From the NCBI GenBank assembly GCA_035771175.1, contig CM069608.1, positions 9,132,019 through 9,196,018 of the forward strand: a stretch of DNA of 64,000 bases, given 5' to 3'. Made by a program: the position numbers and the translations under genes. Below the pieces are notes generated by a model, which worked only from the letters and a program-made list of their open reading frames with translations, was not told the DNA's origin and did not search any database. Each line of letters opens with the position of its first letter. Positions within the stretch are counted from its first letter, which is position 1. Shown one piece after another: positions 60,301 to 63,843 of this stretch. The stretch is from Paratinospora sagittata (lineage: Eukaryota; Streptophyta; Magnoliopsida; Ranunculales; Menispermaceae).

Positions 60301-63300
60301 TTTTGTTGCATGGTGAGGAAGAGAACATCACAAACCTAATTGATGTCCTTCATTGTTTTTGCAAATTTTCAGGCTTGCGGGTCAATATGCAAAAAAGGCC
60401 AATTGGTAGGGGTTAATATGGATCCGTTAGTAATTTCTGATATTGCACAAAGAATTGGCTGTGATGTGGGCACTTGGCCATTTTCTTACCTAGGGCTACC
60501 CTTGGGGGGTAATCCAATCAAGAAGAAATTCCGGGATCCGGTAATTTCTAAAGTTGAAAAAAAACTGAGTGGGTGGAGAAGAAGTTTTTTGTCTAGGGGT
60601 GGACGCCTCATTCTTATTAAATCAGTGCTGCAGACAATTCCTAACTACTACCTGTCTCTTTATGGAGCTCCTAGGGAGGTGGTGTCCAAGCTAGAGAGAG
60701 CAATGCGTACCTTCTTTTGGAAAGGGGCTGATGACGGTAGGGGGTTTCATCTTGTTAATTGGAAAACTGTGCAAAAATCTGAGCTTGATGGTGATCTTGG
60801 TATTGGCAACATCAAGCTTAGGAACAAGGTTCTTGGGGCAAAATGGCTTTGGAGGTTTATGAAGGAAGATGAGTCTCTTTGGGTAAAAGTTATTCGAAGC
60901 AAATTTGGGTGTATGAGTAATGGACGAGAATCAAGGAACACTTCACATGCCTCACATCGTAGTCCATGGAAATTTATTTCCAGCCTTTATCAGGCTTTCC
61001 TACCCCACATAACCCCCAAACTTGGTAATGGACAAATTATTCGGTTTTGGGAAGATACGTGGTGTGGTGCTACCCCTTTGCCATCTCTTTCCCAAATCTT
61101 TATCGCGTATCTAACTCAGCCAATAAACCTGTAGCCCATTTCCTGTCCCAAATCCCAGCTAATAACAATGAATCACCCACATGGAACCTACACTTTCCTA
61201 GATCTGCCACAAACAGAGAAATTGCTGAGATTGTCCCTATGCTTGCTACTCTTGACCAAGCTAGATTCTCTCCTTCTTCAGCTGACTGTTTCTTATGGTC
61301 TCTGGACAACAAGGGTTCCTATTCTTGTAAATCATTCTTCACCTACCTCAACAATACCAATGATCCTATGTCGACATCCCTATGTCATCACATTTGGAAG
61401 GTCCCAATTCCAACAAAAATTCAAGTTTTTGGTTGGTTAGCTGCTATCAACAGATTATGTACCCAGGATTTGCTACAAAGTCGTATGCCCCATTGGAGTA
61501 TATCTCCACATTGTTGTGCTCTGTGTCTACAGGATTATGAGAATGTGGACCATATTTTCTTCCGATGAGCCTACTCTATGCAGGTTTGGCATCAGTGGGA
61601 GAATCTACTTCACGGGAAGTTTATTACCCCGGGCTCTTGCGAGAATTGTCTCAAATTCAATCATGCTGCTGGTCTCACAAGGAGAAGGAAAGATATTTGT
61701 TCTATTGTTTCCTTTGCTGTCTTGTGGGCAATTTGGATAGAGAGAAATAATAGGATATTCAATGGGTTGTCGAGAGATGAAATGTTTGTTTGGGAGTCTT
61801 CCAAGACCTTAGCTGCAGGTTGGATTTGCTCATGTAAGCTAGGTGTAGGTCATACTTTCTCTGAATGGTTTTGGAACTGGGATGTTTTAATGTAAGGAGT
61901 GGCTGGATTGTTGGGGTGTGAGGGTTTCAGCAAGAGGTCGTTTTGCTGTGTCTGGTTGTGTTGAGCATTCCTTATGCTCAATGTCATATGTACTTATTTC
62001 CCTTATTAATATATCTTTATTGTCTCTTCTCAAAAAAAAAAAATTAACTATTAAACATCTTCTTGATAGTTCCATTGAGCATTCTAATCACAAACTTATG
62101 GTGTGGACTACCTTGAGACTCTCTCTTGTTGCAATCCTCAACTTAGTGCAATTTCTTTTATCAATTGTTTGCTTGTTACAATTGGCACTTACATGAACTA
62201 GATATCAAGAATGTCTTTCTCCATGGTGACAAAAATAAAGAGGTATGTATAGGCCAACGACCAGGTTATGTTGTTGCTAGTCAAAAATATGGTTTACAAA
62301 AAGCCATTTATGGGTTAAAACAATCGCTATATGCCAATTTGATCAACTTAGCGTGGTCATTATGGGGTTACGACATTCCTCTTTTGATCACTATATTTTT
62401 GTTCGAAATTCTTGTATTGGAATTATCGTTCTTATTGTCTATGTTGACAACACTATTATTTCAAGAAATGATTCTATCGCTATTTCTAACTTTGAAGACT
62501 TCCATACAAAGGTTTTAGGACTTCTTCACTACTTCCTTAGGATTGACGTTGCTCGATCTAAACAAGGCATCACTCATATCAGCGAGAGTATGTTATGGAT
62601 TTATTATCTTAGACTAGCTTGTAAGGGTCACAGCCTATTGATACGCCAACAAATCCTACCATCAAGTATCAAGCCTAAGCTCAATAAGAGCAATGTTTGA
62701 TGATACATGTTATAGGCGCTTAGTGGACAAACTTATTTATCTTACGATGATTCATCCAAGAAACTCCACCACGACTGATCCCAAGCCCGGATAAAGGAGG
62801 AGGTTTGTGTTAGGTAGCTGACAGCCAATGTAAAACTTCGTCAAATCAACTACGATTTATCCAAGCATTGCTTATGTTGTTGGGTTGGTAAGTCAATTCA
62901 TGCATGCACCCCATTAACCTCATTGGTATGTTATTTGAATTCTTCGATTTCTCAAAAGGGCCTTGGAAAAAGGATTGATATATTGTTCATCACCTAATGT
63001 AGCATTTTTTACTTTTTCTTATGTTTATTGGGTTGGTAATAGCACAAATCAATGCTCCACAAATGCTCATTGTACCTTTGTTGGTGGTAGTTTAGTAACA
63101 TGGAGAAGTAAAAAAGAAATCACGGTTGCTCATTCAAGTGTTGAAGCTAATGTTTGAGGCTAGAGCTATGGCCCACACTACAATTGAGAGTTATGGGTCA
63201 GTTCTCTTGCCATGAAATGGGTGCTATAGTTTCTTCTCCTATGGAGACGCATTTGACAATCAACTTGTCATATTCATAGCTAGCTTAAAACAACATATTG

Positions 63301-63843
63301 CCCTAATTATGTGTTTTGGGTAGTGATTGTATTTAAACATATACGGGTATTTAAGAAGTAAGAGAAGGAGATATGGTATTGTTCACATCATCTCTTCCCA
63401 CTTTTTCTCTTATCTCTTTTCTTCTTTTAGTTTTTCTTTCTTTGTTGCTTGATAATGATACCAAGGTGTTGACACTCTTAACTATGTCATTTCTTTTGTA
63501 CATAAGGATTTGACATTGAACATTTCATTAAGGAACTCAAACTATAAAAGATTCAATAATAGCATGCAAAATTCAAATTGGAAGTCTTTATGTCCAAAAT
63601 TTTAATTCCCATTGGCATGGTACCCCATTGGTATGGTACCATCATCCTAACATTCAATCCCAAACCATTCCATCTAAATAATCCTTCATGTGGCTTCTAA
63701 AGAGTAAAACATTTCTAACATACCAAGGAAAGAGTTTGTTGCAACACATCCTTCATTCTTCGAACTTCTGATGTCTTCTCCATCATACAAGAAATTTTAT
63801 TTTTCTTATCATTAAGAGACTCCTTCAATAGTTCCACCTTACC
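9967..63843 (-). CDS. SMC6: SMC6 (SMC6B/MIM-like) central part, 16 exons, both ends outside window
   Basis: SMC6 pairs with SMC5 in the nuclear SMC5/6 complex, which supports homologous recombination repair and sister-chromatid alignment. Seen: 16 exons on the minus strand join in consistent phase to 616 codons with no stop. In order they hold the end of the N-terminal coiled coil (window residues 1-160), a full SMC hinge (about 161-335; motifs [67 protein letters not shown]) and the C-terminal coiled coil (about 340-616, to [18 protein letters not shown]). These match plant SMC6 as I know it. Plant SMC6 is roughly 1050 residues, so about 400 N-terminal (Walker A) and 150 C-terminal (signature, Walker B) residues lie outside. 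Introns make up about 97% of the span. Function inferred from family. Very sure of identity; splice sites assigned by eye. Confidence 0.93.
10154..10290 (-). CDS. SMC6: SMC6 exon 15 (coiled coil with conserved break)
   Basis: 137 nt: [20 protein letters not shown], then [20 protein letters not shown]. The ASxICPESE and TPEQLSAQ motifs mark the plant SMC6 C-terminal arm. It ends two bases into Arg. Acceptor CTGCAG, donor GTATTT. Confidence 0.93.
10291..11315. other. SMC6 intron, 1,025 bp
   Basis: Contains A-rich low-complexity sequence near 11100-11180 and otherwise nothing I recognise; no coding or mobile-element signal. Confidence 0.8.
11316..11411 (-). CDS. SMC6: SMC6 exon 14 (coiled coil)
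   Basis: 96 nt, phase 0: [32 protein letters not shown], the family's HYE...MxxxVLPDIK segment. Acceptor TATCGCAG, donor GTTTCA. Confidence 0.92.
11495..11580 (-). CDS. SMC6: SMC6 exon 13 (coiled coil)
   Basis: 86 nt: two bases complete Glu, then [17 protein letters not shown] and [11 protein letters not shown]. Acceptor AATGTAG, donor GTATTT. Confidence 0.92.
11683..11797 (-). CDS. SMC6: SMC6 exon 12 (coiled coil)
   Basis: 115 nt: [38 protein letters not shown], leaving one base for exon 13. Acceptor TTTATAG, donor GTATGC. Start of a compact cluster of short introns. Confidence 0.92.
11895..12026 (-). CDS. SMC6: SMC6 exon 11 (coiled coil)
   Basis: 132 nt, phase 0: [20 protein letters not shown], then a segment with [11 protein letters not shown], matching the plant SMC6 SVNELQ-type segment. 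The join to exon 10 needs no missing residues when compared with the family. Acceptor TTTTCAG, donor GTTAGT. Confidence 0.92.
13283..13294. repeat. TSD of L1 (left copy)
   Basis: CACTCCTTATCT, repeated exactly at 18061-18072 on the other side of the L1. Confidence 0.85.
13318..17324 (-). pseudogene. L1 ORF2 (EN-RT-zf-RNase H), degenerate
   Basis: Would copy element RNA into DNA at nicked chromosomal sites. The start ATG at 17324 begins [13 protein letters not shown]. The endonuclease has FGDFNEI, RLDRAF and SSDHRPI. RT has [45 protein letters not shown] and FADD (15311-15322). The zinc finger CSLC...HAIARC is near 14080-14130. RNase H starts MNVDACLD (13787) with [10 protein letters not shown] and VESDS. 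Decay: TAA just before FADD, several frameshifts between 15300 and 17100, a TAG at about 13480, and the last RNase H aspartate read as Gly (NRVAG). Not functional. Confidence 0.88.
17330..18060 (-). pseudogene. L1 ORF1 C-terminal remnant
   Basis: Hydrophilic, charged open frames directly upstream of ORF2 in the position of ORF1. The nucleic-acid-binding N-terminal part is missing because the element is truncated at 18060. Assignment is by position; I see no diagnostic motif. Confidence 0.5.
18061..18072. repeat. TSD of L1 (right copy)
   Basis: CACTCCTTATCT, identical to 13283-13294; marks the 5' truncation point of the L1. Confidence 0.85.
19827..20031 (-). CDS. SMC6: SMC6 exon 10 (hinge exit, start of C-terminal coiled coil)
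   Basis: 205 nt; the first base completes Met, then [36 protein letters not shown] and a basic charged helix ending RRKRQRLK. This is the longest exon in the window. Acceptor TTTCTAG, donor GTAATA. Confidence 0.95.
20865..21350 (-). mobile_element. RTE LINE 3' remnant
   Basis: Antisense RTE 3' end: the minus strand reads [12 protein letters not shown] (the family's VGVAPI block) and ends toward a decayed ADPMKVRKG. At its far side AATCTTATAAAATTTTC matches other RTE copies here. An L1-tail insertion sits at 21216-21256. Confidence 0.65.
21216..21256 (+). mobile_element. 41-bp poly(A) micro-insertion with 16-bp TSD
   Basis: Insert ends ATGTC followed by nine A and an A-rich tail, like the CTTGTC-plus-A ends of other L1 tails here. 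Flanks ATTCTATTCCCTAAAG (21200-21215) and ATTCTATTCTCTAAAG (21257-21272) differ at one base. It lies inside an RTE copy. Confidence 0.65.
21590..23003. mobile_element. probable solo LTR or LTR remnant (large plant LTR element)
   Basis: About 1.4 kb without coding capacity, with LTR-like wording: direct GACTTAGGCGACTAA-type words near 22000-22060, ATTGGTATCAGG near 22651, and a right end CCCAATTCACCTTCCTATCG resembling the ends of large plant LTRs, closing near AAGAACA. I could not find a TSD or fix the left end. Confidence 0.35.
23164..23226. repeat. (GA)n microsatellite
   Basis: About 60 bp of GA repeat with a few interruptions. Confidence 0.95.
23446..25770 (-). mobile_element. 5'-truncated L1 with nested hAT MITE
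   Basis: The T run 23446-23456 is the poly(A) tail. Minus-strand decayed ORF2 runs from just before the FADD region (about 25690-25740) through [13 protein letters not shown], the [20 protein letters not shown] block and [17 protein letters not shown] (24680-24730) to a zinc-finger remnant near 23930. It is interrupted by the MITE 23963-24531, so the L1 is older. The right boundary is approximate and no convincing TSD was found. Confidence 0.75.
23963..24531. mobile_element. hAT-type MITE (family A), copy 2, perfect 8-bp TSD
   Basis: 569 bp. Ends CAATGTTTTCAAGG and CTTGAAAACACTG both fit the hAT CARNG rule. TSD ATGAAGAT at 23955-23962 and 24532-24539 is perfect. The interior matches 8379-8942 almost throughout. 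Non-coding, inserted in L1 ORF2 sequence. Confidence 0.92.
25945..26080 (+). mobile_element. Au-type SINE
   Basis: tRNA-derived head with CTCAACAGTAAGCTTGCCCC and ATTGTGACCTAGAAGTGCAC, then body AAGGTGAACACTATGTACAT and AGACCATGCCATGGTAGAAG, in Au SINE order. Non-coding and mobilised by a partner LINE. Ends not sharply defined. Confidence 0.6.
26188..26457. repeat. tandem duplication, unit about 137 bp
   Basis: Two adjacent copies starting GATTTATAGCTTGTTGACTA (26188 and 26325), differing by only a few bases. Lies about 190 bp upstream on the + strand from exon 9, that is, just downstream of its donor. Unit function unknown. Confidence 0.9.
26644..26756 (-). CDS. SMC6: SMC6 exon 9 (hinge end)
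   Basis: 113 nt: [37 protein letters not shown], ending with the AT of the Met codon completed by exon 10. Acceptor TTTGAAG, donor GTAAGC. Reading past the donor gives an immediate stop, so the donor choice is well supported. Confidence 0.94.
27310..27573 (+). repeat. copia 5' LTR (264 bp)
   Basis: Starts TGTTGTAGAGAAGAGC, ends TATTTTTACAACA. Contains a TATATATATA stretch near 27441 and GTGGACGTAGGCCTTAGAGC near its end. Confidence 0.93.
27574..27585 (+). promoter_or_regulatory. copia primer-binding site
   Basis: TGGTATCAGAGC, complementary to the 3' end of initiator tRNA-Met, immediately after the LTR. Confidence 0.9.
28144..29980 (+). pseudogene. copia RT-RNase H, degenerate
   Basis: The C-terminal part of copia pol, which makes element DNA from RNA. 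Order: linker with [18 protein letters not shown], then [70 protein letters not shown] (the YVDD site), [15 protein letters not shown], and RNase H with [29 protein letters not shown] and [14 protein letters not shown]. In-frame TAGs at 28757-28759 (in place of Trp) and 29690-29692. The upstream reading frame runs from 27992 through leader sequence with no gag. Confidence 0.9.
29979..29987 (+). promoter_or_regulatory. copia polypurine tract
   Basis: GAGGGGGAG directly before the 3' LTR; primes plus-strand synthesis in the family. Confidence 0.85.
29988..30249 (+). repeat. copia 3' LTR (262 bp)
   Basis: Starts TGTTGTGGAGAAGAGC, ends TTTTTACAACA; paired with 27310-27573. Confidence 0.93.
30878..31076 (-). 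mobile_element. antisense copia-type LTR, probably solo
   Basis: On the minus strand it runs TGTTGCTATTTAGAAG to about TTTTGCAACG. It shares CTTCTCCCGTGGACGTAGGC and GAACCACGTTACATCTT with the neighbouring copia LTR, so it is a related family. No internal domain on either side and no TSD found; its left side on the minus strand abuts the TRIM. Confidence 0.6.
31077..31524 (+). mobile_element. TRIM (terminal-repeat retrotransposon in miniature)
   Basis: About 450 bp: direct repeats 31077-31244 and 31356-31524 (from TCCCACATC to GCCCAACA) with only about 110 bp between them. Immediately inside the left repeat is TGGTATCAGAGCC (31247-31259), a tRNA-Met primer site. No coding capacity, so mobilised in trans. 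The wording (AAGTTGGGGACAATATCGAT) is typical of plant TRIMs. It ends about 117 bp before exon 8. Confidence 0.85.
31642..31744 (-). CDS. SMC6: SMC6 exon 8 (hinge)
   Basis: 103 nt; the first base completes Arg, then [19 protein letters not shown] and [13 protein letters not shown] 96-bp intron separates it from exon 7. Acceptor TCTCTAG, donor GTAACT. Confidence 0.95.
31841..32010 (-). CDS. SMC6: SMC6 exon 7 (hinge core)
   Basis: 170 nt: [49 protein letters not shown]. It ends two bases into the last Arg codon. Acceptor AATGCAG, donor GTGACT. The 9,226-bp intron before it splits the hinge coding region. Confidence 0.96.
33246..33306. repeat. (GA)n microsatellite
   Basis: About 60 bp of uninterrupted GA repeat at the 5' side of the RTE remnant. 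Confidence 0.95.
33320..36420 (+). mobile_element. RTE-clade LINE, 5' truncated, split by an L1
   Basis: Sense RTE: a decayed ANYRGI start, then [46 protein letters not shown], and after the inserted L1 [13 protein letters not shown]. Further on: [59 protein letters not shown] and the end CGCCGACCCCATGTAGTTGG. The RT YADD/FADD site reads FANN. Many stops. Confidence 0.8.
33752..35606 (-). mobile_element. 5'-truncated L1 nested in RTE, 12-bp TSD
   Basis: 1,855 bp. TSD AATTGACTAAAC at 33740-33751 and 35607-35618; joining across it restores the RTE frame (ELTK then HIQED). Minus-strand ORF2 starts inside RT ([30 protein letters not shown]), continues through [20 protein letters not shown] and ends with an ORF reading [20 protein letters not shown] (33981-34280). 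Several stops. Confidence 0.9.
36518..37274 (+). mobile_element. 5'-truncated L1, 757 bp, 11-bp TSD
   Basis: Open frame 36558-37154 is the ORF2 C-terminus: [38 protein letters not shown] (zinc finger), [25 protein letters not shown]. Tail is A-rich. TSD AGCTAATTATT at 36507-36517 and 37275-37285. The frame is unusually intact. Confidence 0.9.
37864..38099. mobile_element. Harbinger/Tourist-like MITE
   Basis: 236 bp, AT-rich, with ends GGCCCCATTTGG and CCAAACATGCCC and a flanking TAA on each side (37861-37863, 38100-38102), fitting the 3-bp TWA target of PIF/Harbinger elements. TIR match is imperfect. Confidence 0.55.
39230..39906 (+). mobile_element. 5'-truncated L1 3' end
   Basis: Decayed ORF2 C-terminus: [37 protein letters not shown], then out of frame [14 protein letters not shown] and [17 protein letters not shown], followed by a 3' UTR and an 11-A tail (39896-39906). 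The left boundary is approximate; no TSD found. Confidence 0.75.
39907..40862. mobile_element. possible DNA element with AAGGCT-rich ends
   Basis: Both ends are dense in AGGCTTA, CCTCAAGGCT and GCCTCA words (39907-40050 and 40780-40855) around an AT-rich core, a layout like the family A MITEs. A clear inverted repeat and TSD were not found. Confidence 0.3.
41237..41341 (-). CDS. SMC6: SMC6 exon 6 (hinge start)
   Basis: 105 nt, phase 0 to 0, 35 residues: [20 protein letters not shown], then [15 protein letters not shown]. The [10 protein letters not shown] stretch is diagnostic for the SMC6 hinge. Acceptor TTGATAG, donor GTAAGT. Confidence 0.95.
41601..41675 (-). CDS. SMC6: SMC6 exon 5 (end of coiled coil before hinge)
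   Basis: 75 nt, phase 0 to 0: [18 protein letters not shown] then QQHRTNK. This is where the N-terminal arm of plant SMC6 runs into the hinge. Acceptor TTTCTAG, donor GTATGT. Confidence 0.9.
41791..42775. repeat. tandem segmental duplication, one copy interrupted
   Basis: Copy 1 is 41791-41939 plus 42344-42500; copy 2 is 42501-42775. Shared runs include AAAGGAGCCCAATGCTAATT, GAAGATCATCCCAAGATC and GTTTCATGATAAGCT. Copy 1 is split by a family B element; copy 2 serves as the empty site. Confidence 0.85.
41940..42343. mobile_element. GAATC-rich DNA element (family B), copy 3, about 404 bp
   Basis: Bounded by comparison with the empty duplicate: begins near GTAGTAAAAATCATGAATCG and ends near GGATTTTGATAACCAGGATA, an inverted-repeat-like pair. 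The interior has the same GATTCAAATC and TAAGATTC wording as 3546-4366. No coding capacity. Confidence 0.65.
42930..43010 (-). repeat. RTE 3' end fragment
   Basis: TTTTTCCCAACTATATGGGT and TGGTTACATGAATTCTAC match the antisense RTE terminus. Short scrap only. Confidence 0.45.
43380..46250. other. unidentified block, probably decayed mobile DNA
   Basis: About 2.9 kb visibly less AT-rich than the surrounding intron, with scattered short frames on both strands and no motif I recognise. Composition suggests former coding sequence, perhaps an old LTR retroelement. It holds the L1 tail at 45185-45243 and a short CA run at 43686-43697. Confidence 0.35.
45185..45243 (+). mobile_element. 59-bp L1 tail insertion with 15-bp TSD
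   Basis: Insert ends TTTGTTTCTTGTC plus an 11-A tail, the same 3' end as 2951-3090. Perfect TSD GATAGTGTCAAGAGA at 45170-45184 and 45244-45258. Confidence 0.88.
47514..47589 (-). CDS. SMC6: SMC6 exon 4 (coiled coil)
   Basis: 76 nt; its first base completes the arginine codon begun in exon 3, then [19 protein letters not shown]. Acceptor TTTTCAG, donor GTGTAA. The split codon fits exactly, supporting both splice sites. Confidence 0.9.
47705..47781 (-). CDS. SMC6: SMC6 exon 3 (coiled coil)
   Basis: 77 nt; [20 protein letters not shown] then NSSVT, ending two bases into a codon that exon 4 completes. Acceptor AATTTAG, donor GTGGAT. A short 115-bp intron separates it from exon 4. Confidence 0.9.
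48838..49191. mobile_element. solo LTR, 354 bp, perfect 5-bp TSD
   Basis: Starts TGTTGAAATACCC, ends TAAATTCAACA, and is flanked by CGTTT at 48833-48837 and 49192-49196. No internal element. Contains a four-copy 22-bp tandem repeat near its left end. Formed, as solo LTRs generally are, by recombination between two LTRs. Ends suggest copia type; orientation probably +. Confidence 0.88.
48858..48944. repeat. 4 x 22-bp tandem repeat inside solo LTR
   Basis: Unit GATTTTCAGGGATACAGCTG plus CT, copies at 48858, 48880, 48902 and 48924, each within one base of the others. Each unit contains CAGCTG, an E-box-like palindrome. Confidence 0.95.
49209..49528. mobile_element. Harbinger/Tourist-like MITE
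   Basis: 320 bp, AT-rich. Ends GGGCCTATTTG and AAATAGACCC form an inverted repeat (9 of 10). TAA flanks both sides (49206-49208, 49529-49531). Internal AGAAAATTTTCTCATG words can pair. Confidence 0.6.
51396..52361 (-). mobile_element. 966-bp L1 derivative carrying ORF1-like sequence and a poly(A) tail
   Basis: Tail = T run up to 51405. TSD CGAATAGAAACTTTT (51381-51395) and CGAATAAAAACTTTT (52362-52376), one mismatch. Minus-strand frames 51645-52187 and 51494-51679 are hydrophilic, Gly/Pro-rich at the end ([13 protein letters not shown]), like an L1 ORF1 linker. No endonuclease or RT sequence exists between them and the tail, so ORF2 seems deleted. ORF1 assignment is by character only. Confidence 0.65.
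52578..53205. mobile_element. non-autonomous TIR element (family C) with nested L1 end
   Basis: Ends CTACGTTACTCGGACT (52578-52593) and AGTCCAAGTAACATAG (53190-53205) are 14/16 inverted repeats. Interior has GTCCGACACTT and CATATCCGATACCCATAC wording. It is split by the L1 end 52678-52954. TSD not resolved. Shares the LDF(R/G)ILLCRFS-coding stretch with 43310-43370. Confidence 0.6.
52678..52954 (-). mobile_element. 277-bp L1 3' end with 14-bp TSD
   Basis: Minus strand ends ORF2 with [29 protein letters not shown]. Its 3' UTR (TTAATATATCTTTATATTGT then CTCTTCT and A run) is the same family as the 3' end of the big L1 at 61980-62043. TSD ACACTTTAGATTTT at 52664-52677 and 52955-52968. Confidence 0.9.
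53541..53675 (-). CDS. SMC6: SMC6 exon 2 (coiled coil)
   Basis: 135 nt, phase 0 to 0, 45 residues starting [15 protein letters not shown] and ending EQHVRDTQ, continuing the heptad-rich arm. Acceptor TTCTTAG and donor GTTGGT. It is separated from exon 1 by a 10,048-bp intron, the longest closed intron here. Confidence 0.92.
54038..54115. repeat. perfect 39-bp tandem duplication
   Basis: Unit starts TTGATAGTTGAGGGTGAATT; copies 54038-54076 and 54077-54115 are identical, so the duplication is recent. Confidence 0.95.
54110..54260 (-). repeat. RTE fragment
   Basis: CTACAAAATTTTTCTTTCAA and TTAATTGGATGTGTTGATCA match the RTE copies at 2940-3130 and 13230-13270. Short, antisense; extent to the right unclear. 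Confidence 0.5.
54945..55224 (-). mobile_element. hAT MITE (family A), copy 3, truncated and inverted
   Basis: Relative to 8379-8942 it is reversed: CCTTTTGGATAATG (54969), CATTTTATGACAATTT, TATCCAGGGAGTTGTAAATA, CACCTAGGCACCGCC, ending CTTGAAAAAATTG at 55224. The other end is lost. It directly abuts copia integrase sequence. Confidence 0.75.
55225..55735 (+). pseudogene. copia integrase remnant
   Basis: Reads [20 protein letters not shown], then INWLPS followed by frameshifted [18 protein letters not shown] and [11 protein letters not shown]. These are the conserved integrase C-terminal blocks of copia. Broken by stops at about 55396 and beyond. Confidence 0.75.
55749..56621 (+). pseudogene. 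L1 ORF1, nearly intact 290-codon frame
   Basis: 290 codons open. The end has the plant L1 ORF1 pattern [43 protein letters not shown] (a DUF4283-like RNA-binding domain followed by the conserved W..L.GLP block). The start lacks a typical leader and the domain after 56621 continues in other frames (57106-57591, 57601-58218), so ORF1 is frameshifted. ORF1 proteins bind element RNA. Confidence 0.75.
57106..58218 (+). pseudogene. L1 ORF1 linker/C-terminal region, frameshifted
   Basis: Low-complexity hydrophilic sequence in two overlapping frames (57106-57591 and 57601-58218), ending in a basic stretch ([20 protein letters not shown]) and a stop just 7 bp before the ORF2 ATG, the usual ORF1-ORF2 spacing. 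Confidence 0.6.
58226..61895 (+). pseudogene. L1 ORF2 (EN-RT-zf), degenerate
   Basis: The ATG at 58226 starts MKILTWNV, then TGA where relatives have Arg. Endonuclease: [129 protein letters not shown] (60277-60309), [19 protein letters not shown]. Zinc finger: HCCALC...VDHIFFR, then TGA in place of Cys. C-terminus: [35 protein letters not shown], ending WNWDVLM at 61895 with no RNase H. Frameshifts near 58490, 59160, 59740, 60390 and 61130. Confidence 0.88.
62045..63300 (+). pseudogene. copia RT-RNase H remnant
   Basis: Starts within the linker before RT (DSSIEHS), passes [31 protein letters not shown] (second Asp of YVDD replaced by Asn), [12 protein letters not shown], then after a 93-bp insertion a [19 protein letters not shown] block and RNase [21 protein letters not shown]. 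Many frame changes. Confidence 0.75.
62761..62853 (+). mobile_element. 93-bp insertion in copia with 12-bp TSD
   Basis: Splits the copia [13 protein letters not shown] block. Flanks GATTCATCCAAG (62749-62760) and GATTTATCCAAG (62854-62865), one mismatch. The insert contains CCAAGCCCGGATAAAGGAGG and GACAGCCAATGTAAAACTTC, wording I associate with the 5' untranslated part of plant RTE elements. It lacks a poly(A) tail. Confidence 0.55.
63724..63843 (-). CDS. SMC6: SMC6 exon 1 of window (N-terminal coiled coil)
   Basis: 120 nt, phase 0 to 0, 40 residues starting [10 protein letters not shown] and containing [12 protein letters not shown], a recognisable plant SMC6 coiled-coil segment. Acceptor TTTCACAG and donor GTATGT flank it on the minus strand. 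The preceding exon is beyond the right edge. Confidence 0.9.

Larger units (their letters stand above)
55736..62043 (+). mobile_element. L1 retrotransposon without RNase H, 6.3 kb, nearly full length
   Basis: ORF1 (55749-56621, with a linker to 58218), ORF2 (58226-61895), and a 3' UTR ending TTAATATATCTTTATTGTCT, CTTCTC and a 12-A tail (62032-62043). Lies inside the copia remnant. The left boundary is set by where copia sequence stops, and a clean TSD is lacking. Both frames are broken. Confidence 0.85.
55225..63300 (+). mobile_element. degenerate Ty1/copia element split by L1
   Basis: Left piece 55225-55735 codes for integrase remnants ([27 protein letters not shown]). Right piece 62045-63300 codes for RT and RNase H remnants ([52 protein letters not shown]). 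No gag or clear LTR seen. The segment between integrase and RT is missing at the L1 junctions. Full of stops. Confidence 0.75.
53676..63723. other. SMC6 intron, 10,048 bp: copia remnant and large L1
   Basis: Holds an RTE scrap (about 54110-54260), a 39-bp tandem duplication (54038-54115), a hAT MITE fragment (about 54945-55224), a copia remnant (55225-55735 and 62045-63300) and a 6.3-kb L1. 53680-54030, 54400-54940 and 63310-63720 show no other recognisable feature. Confidence 0.8.
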
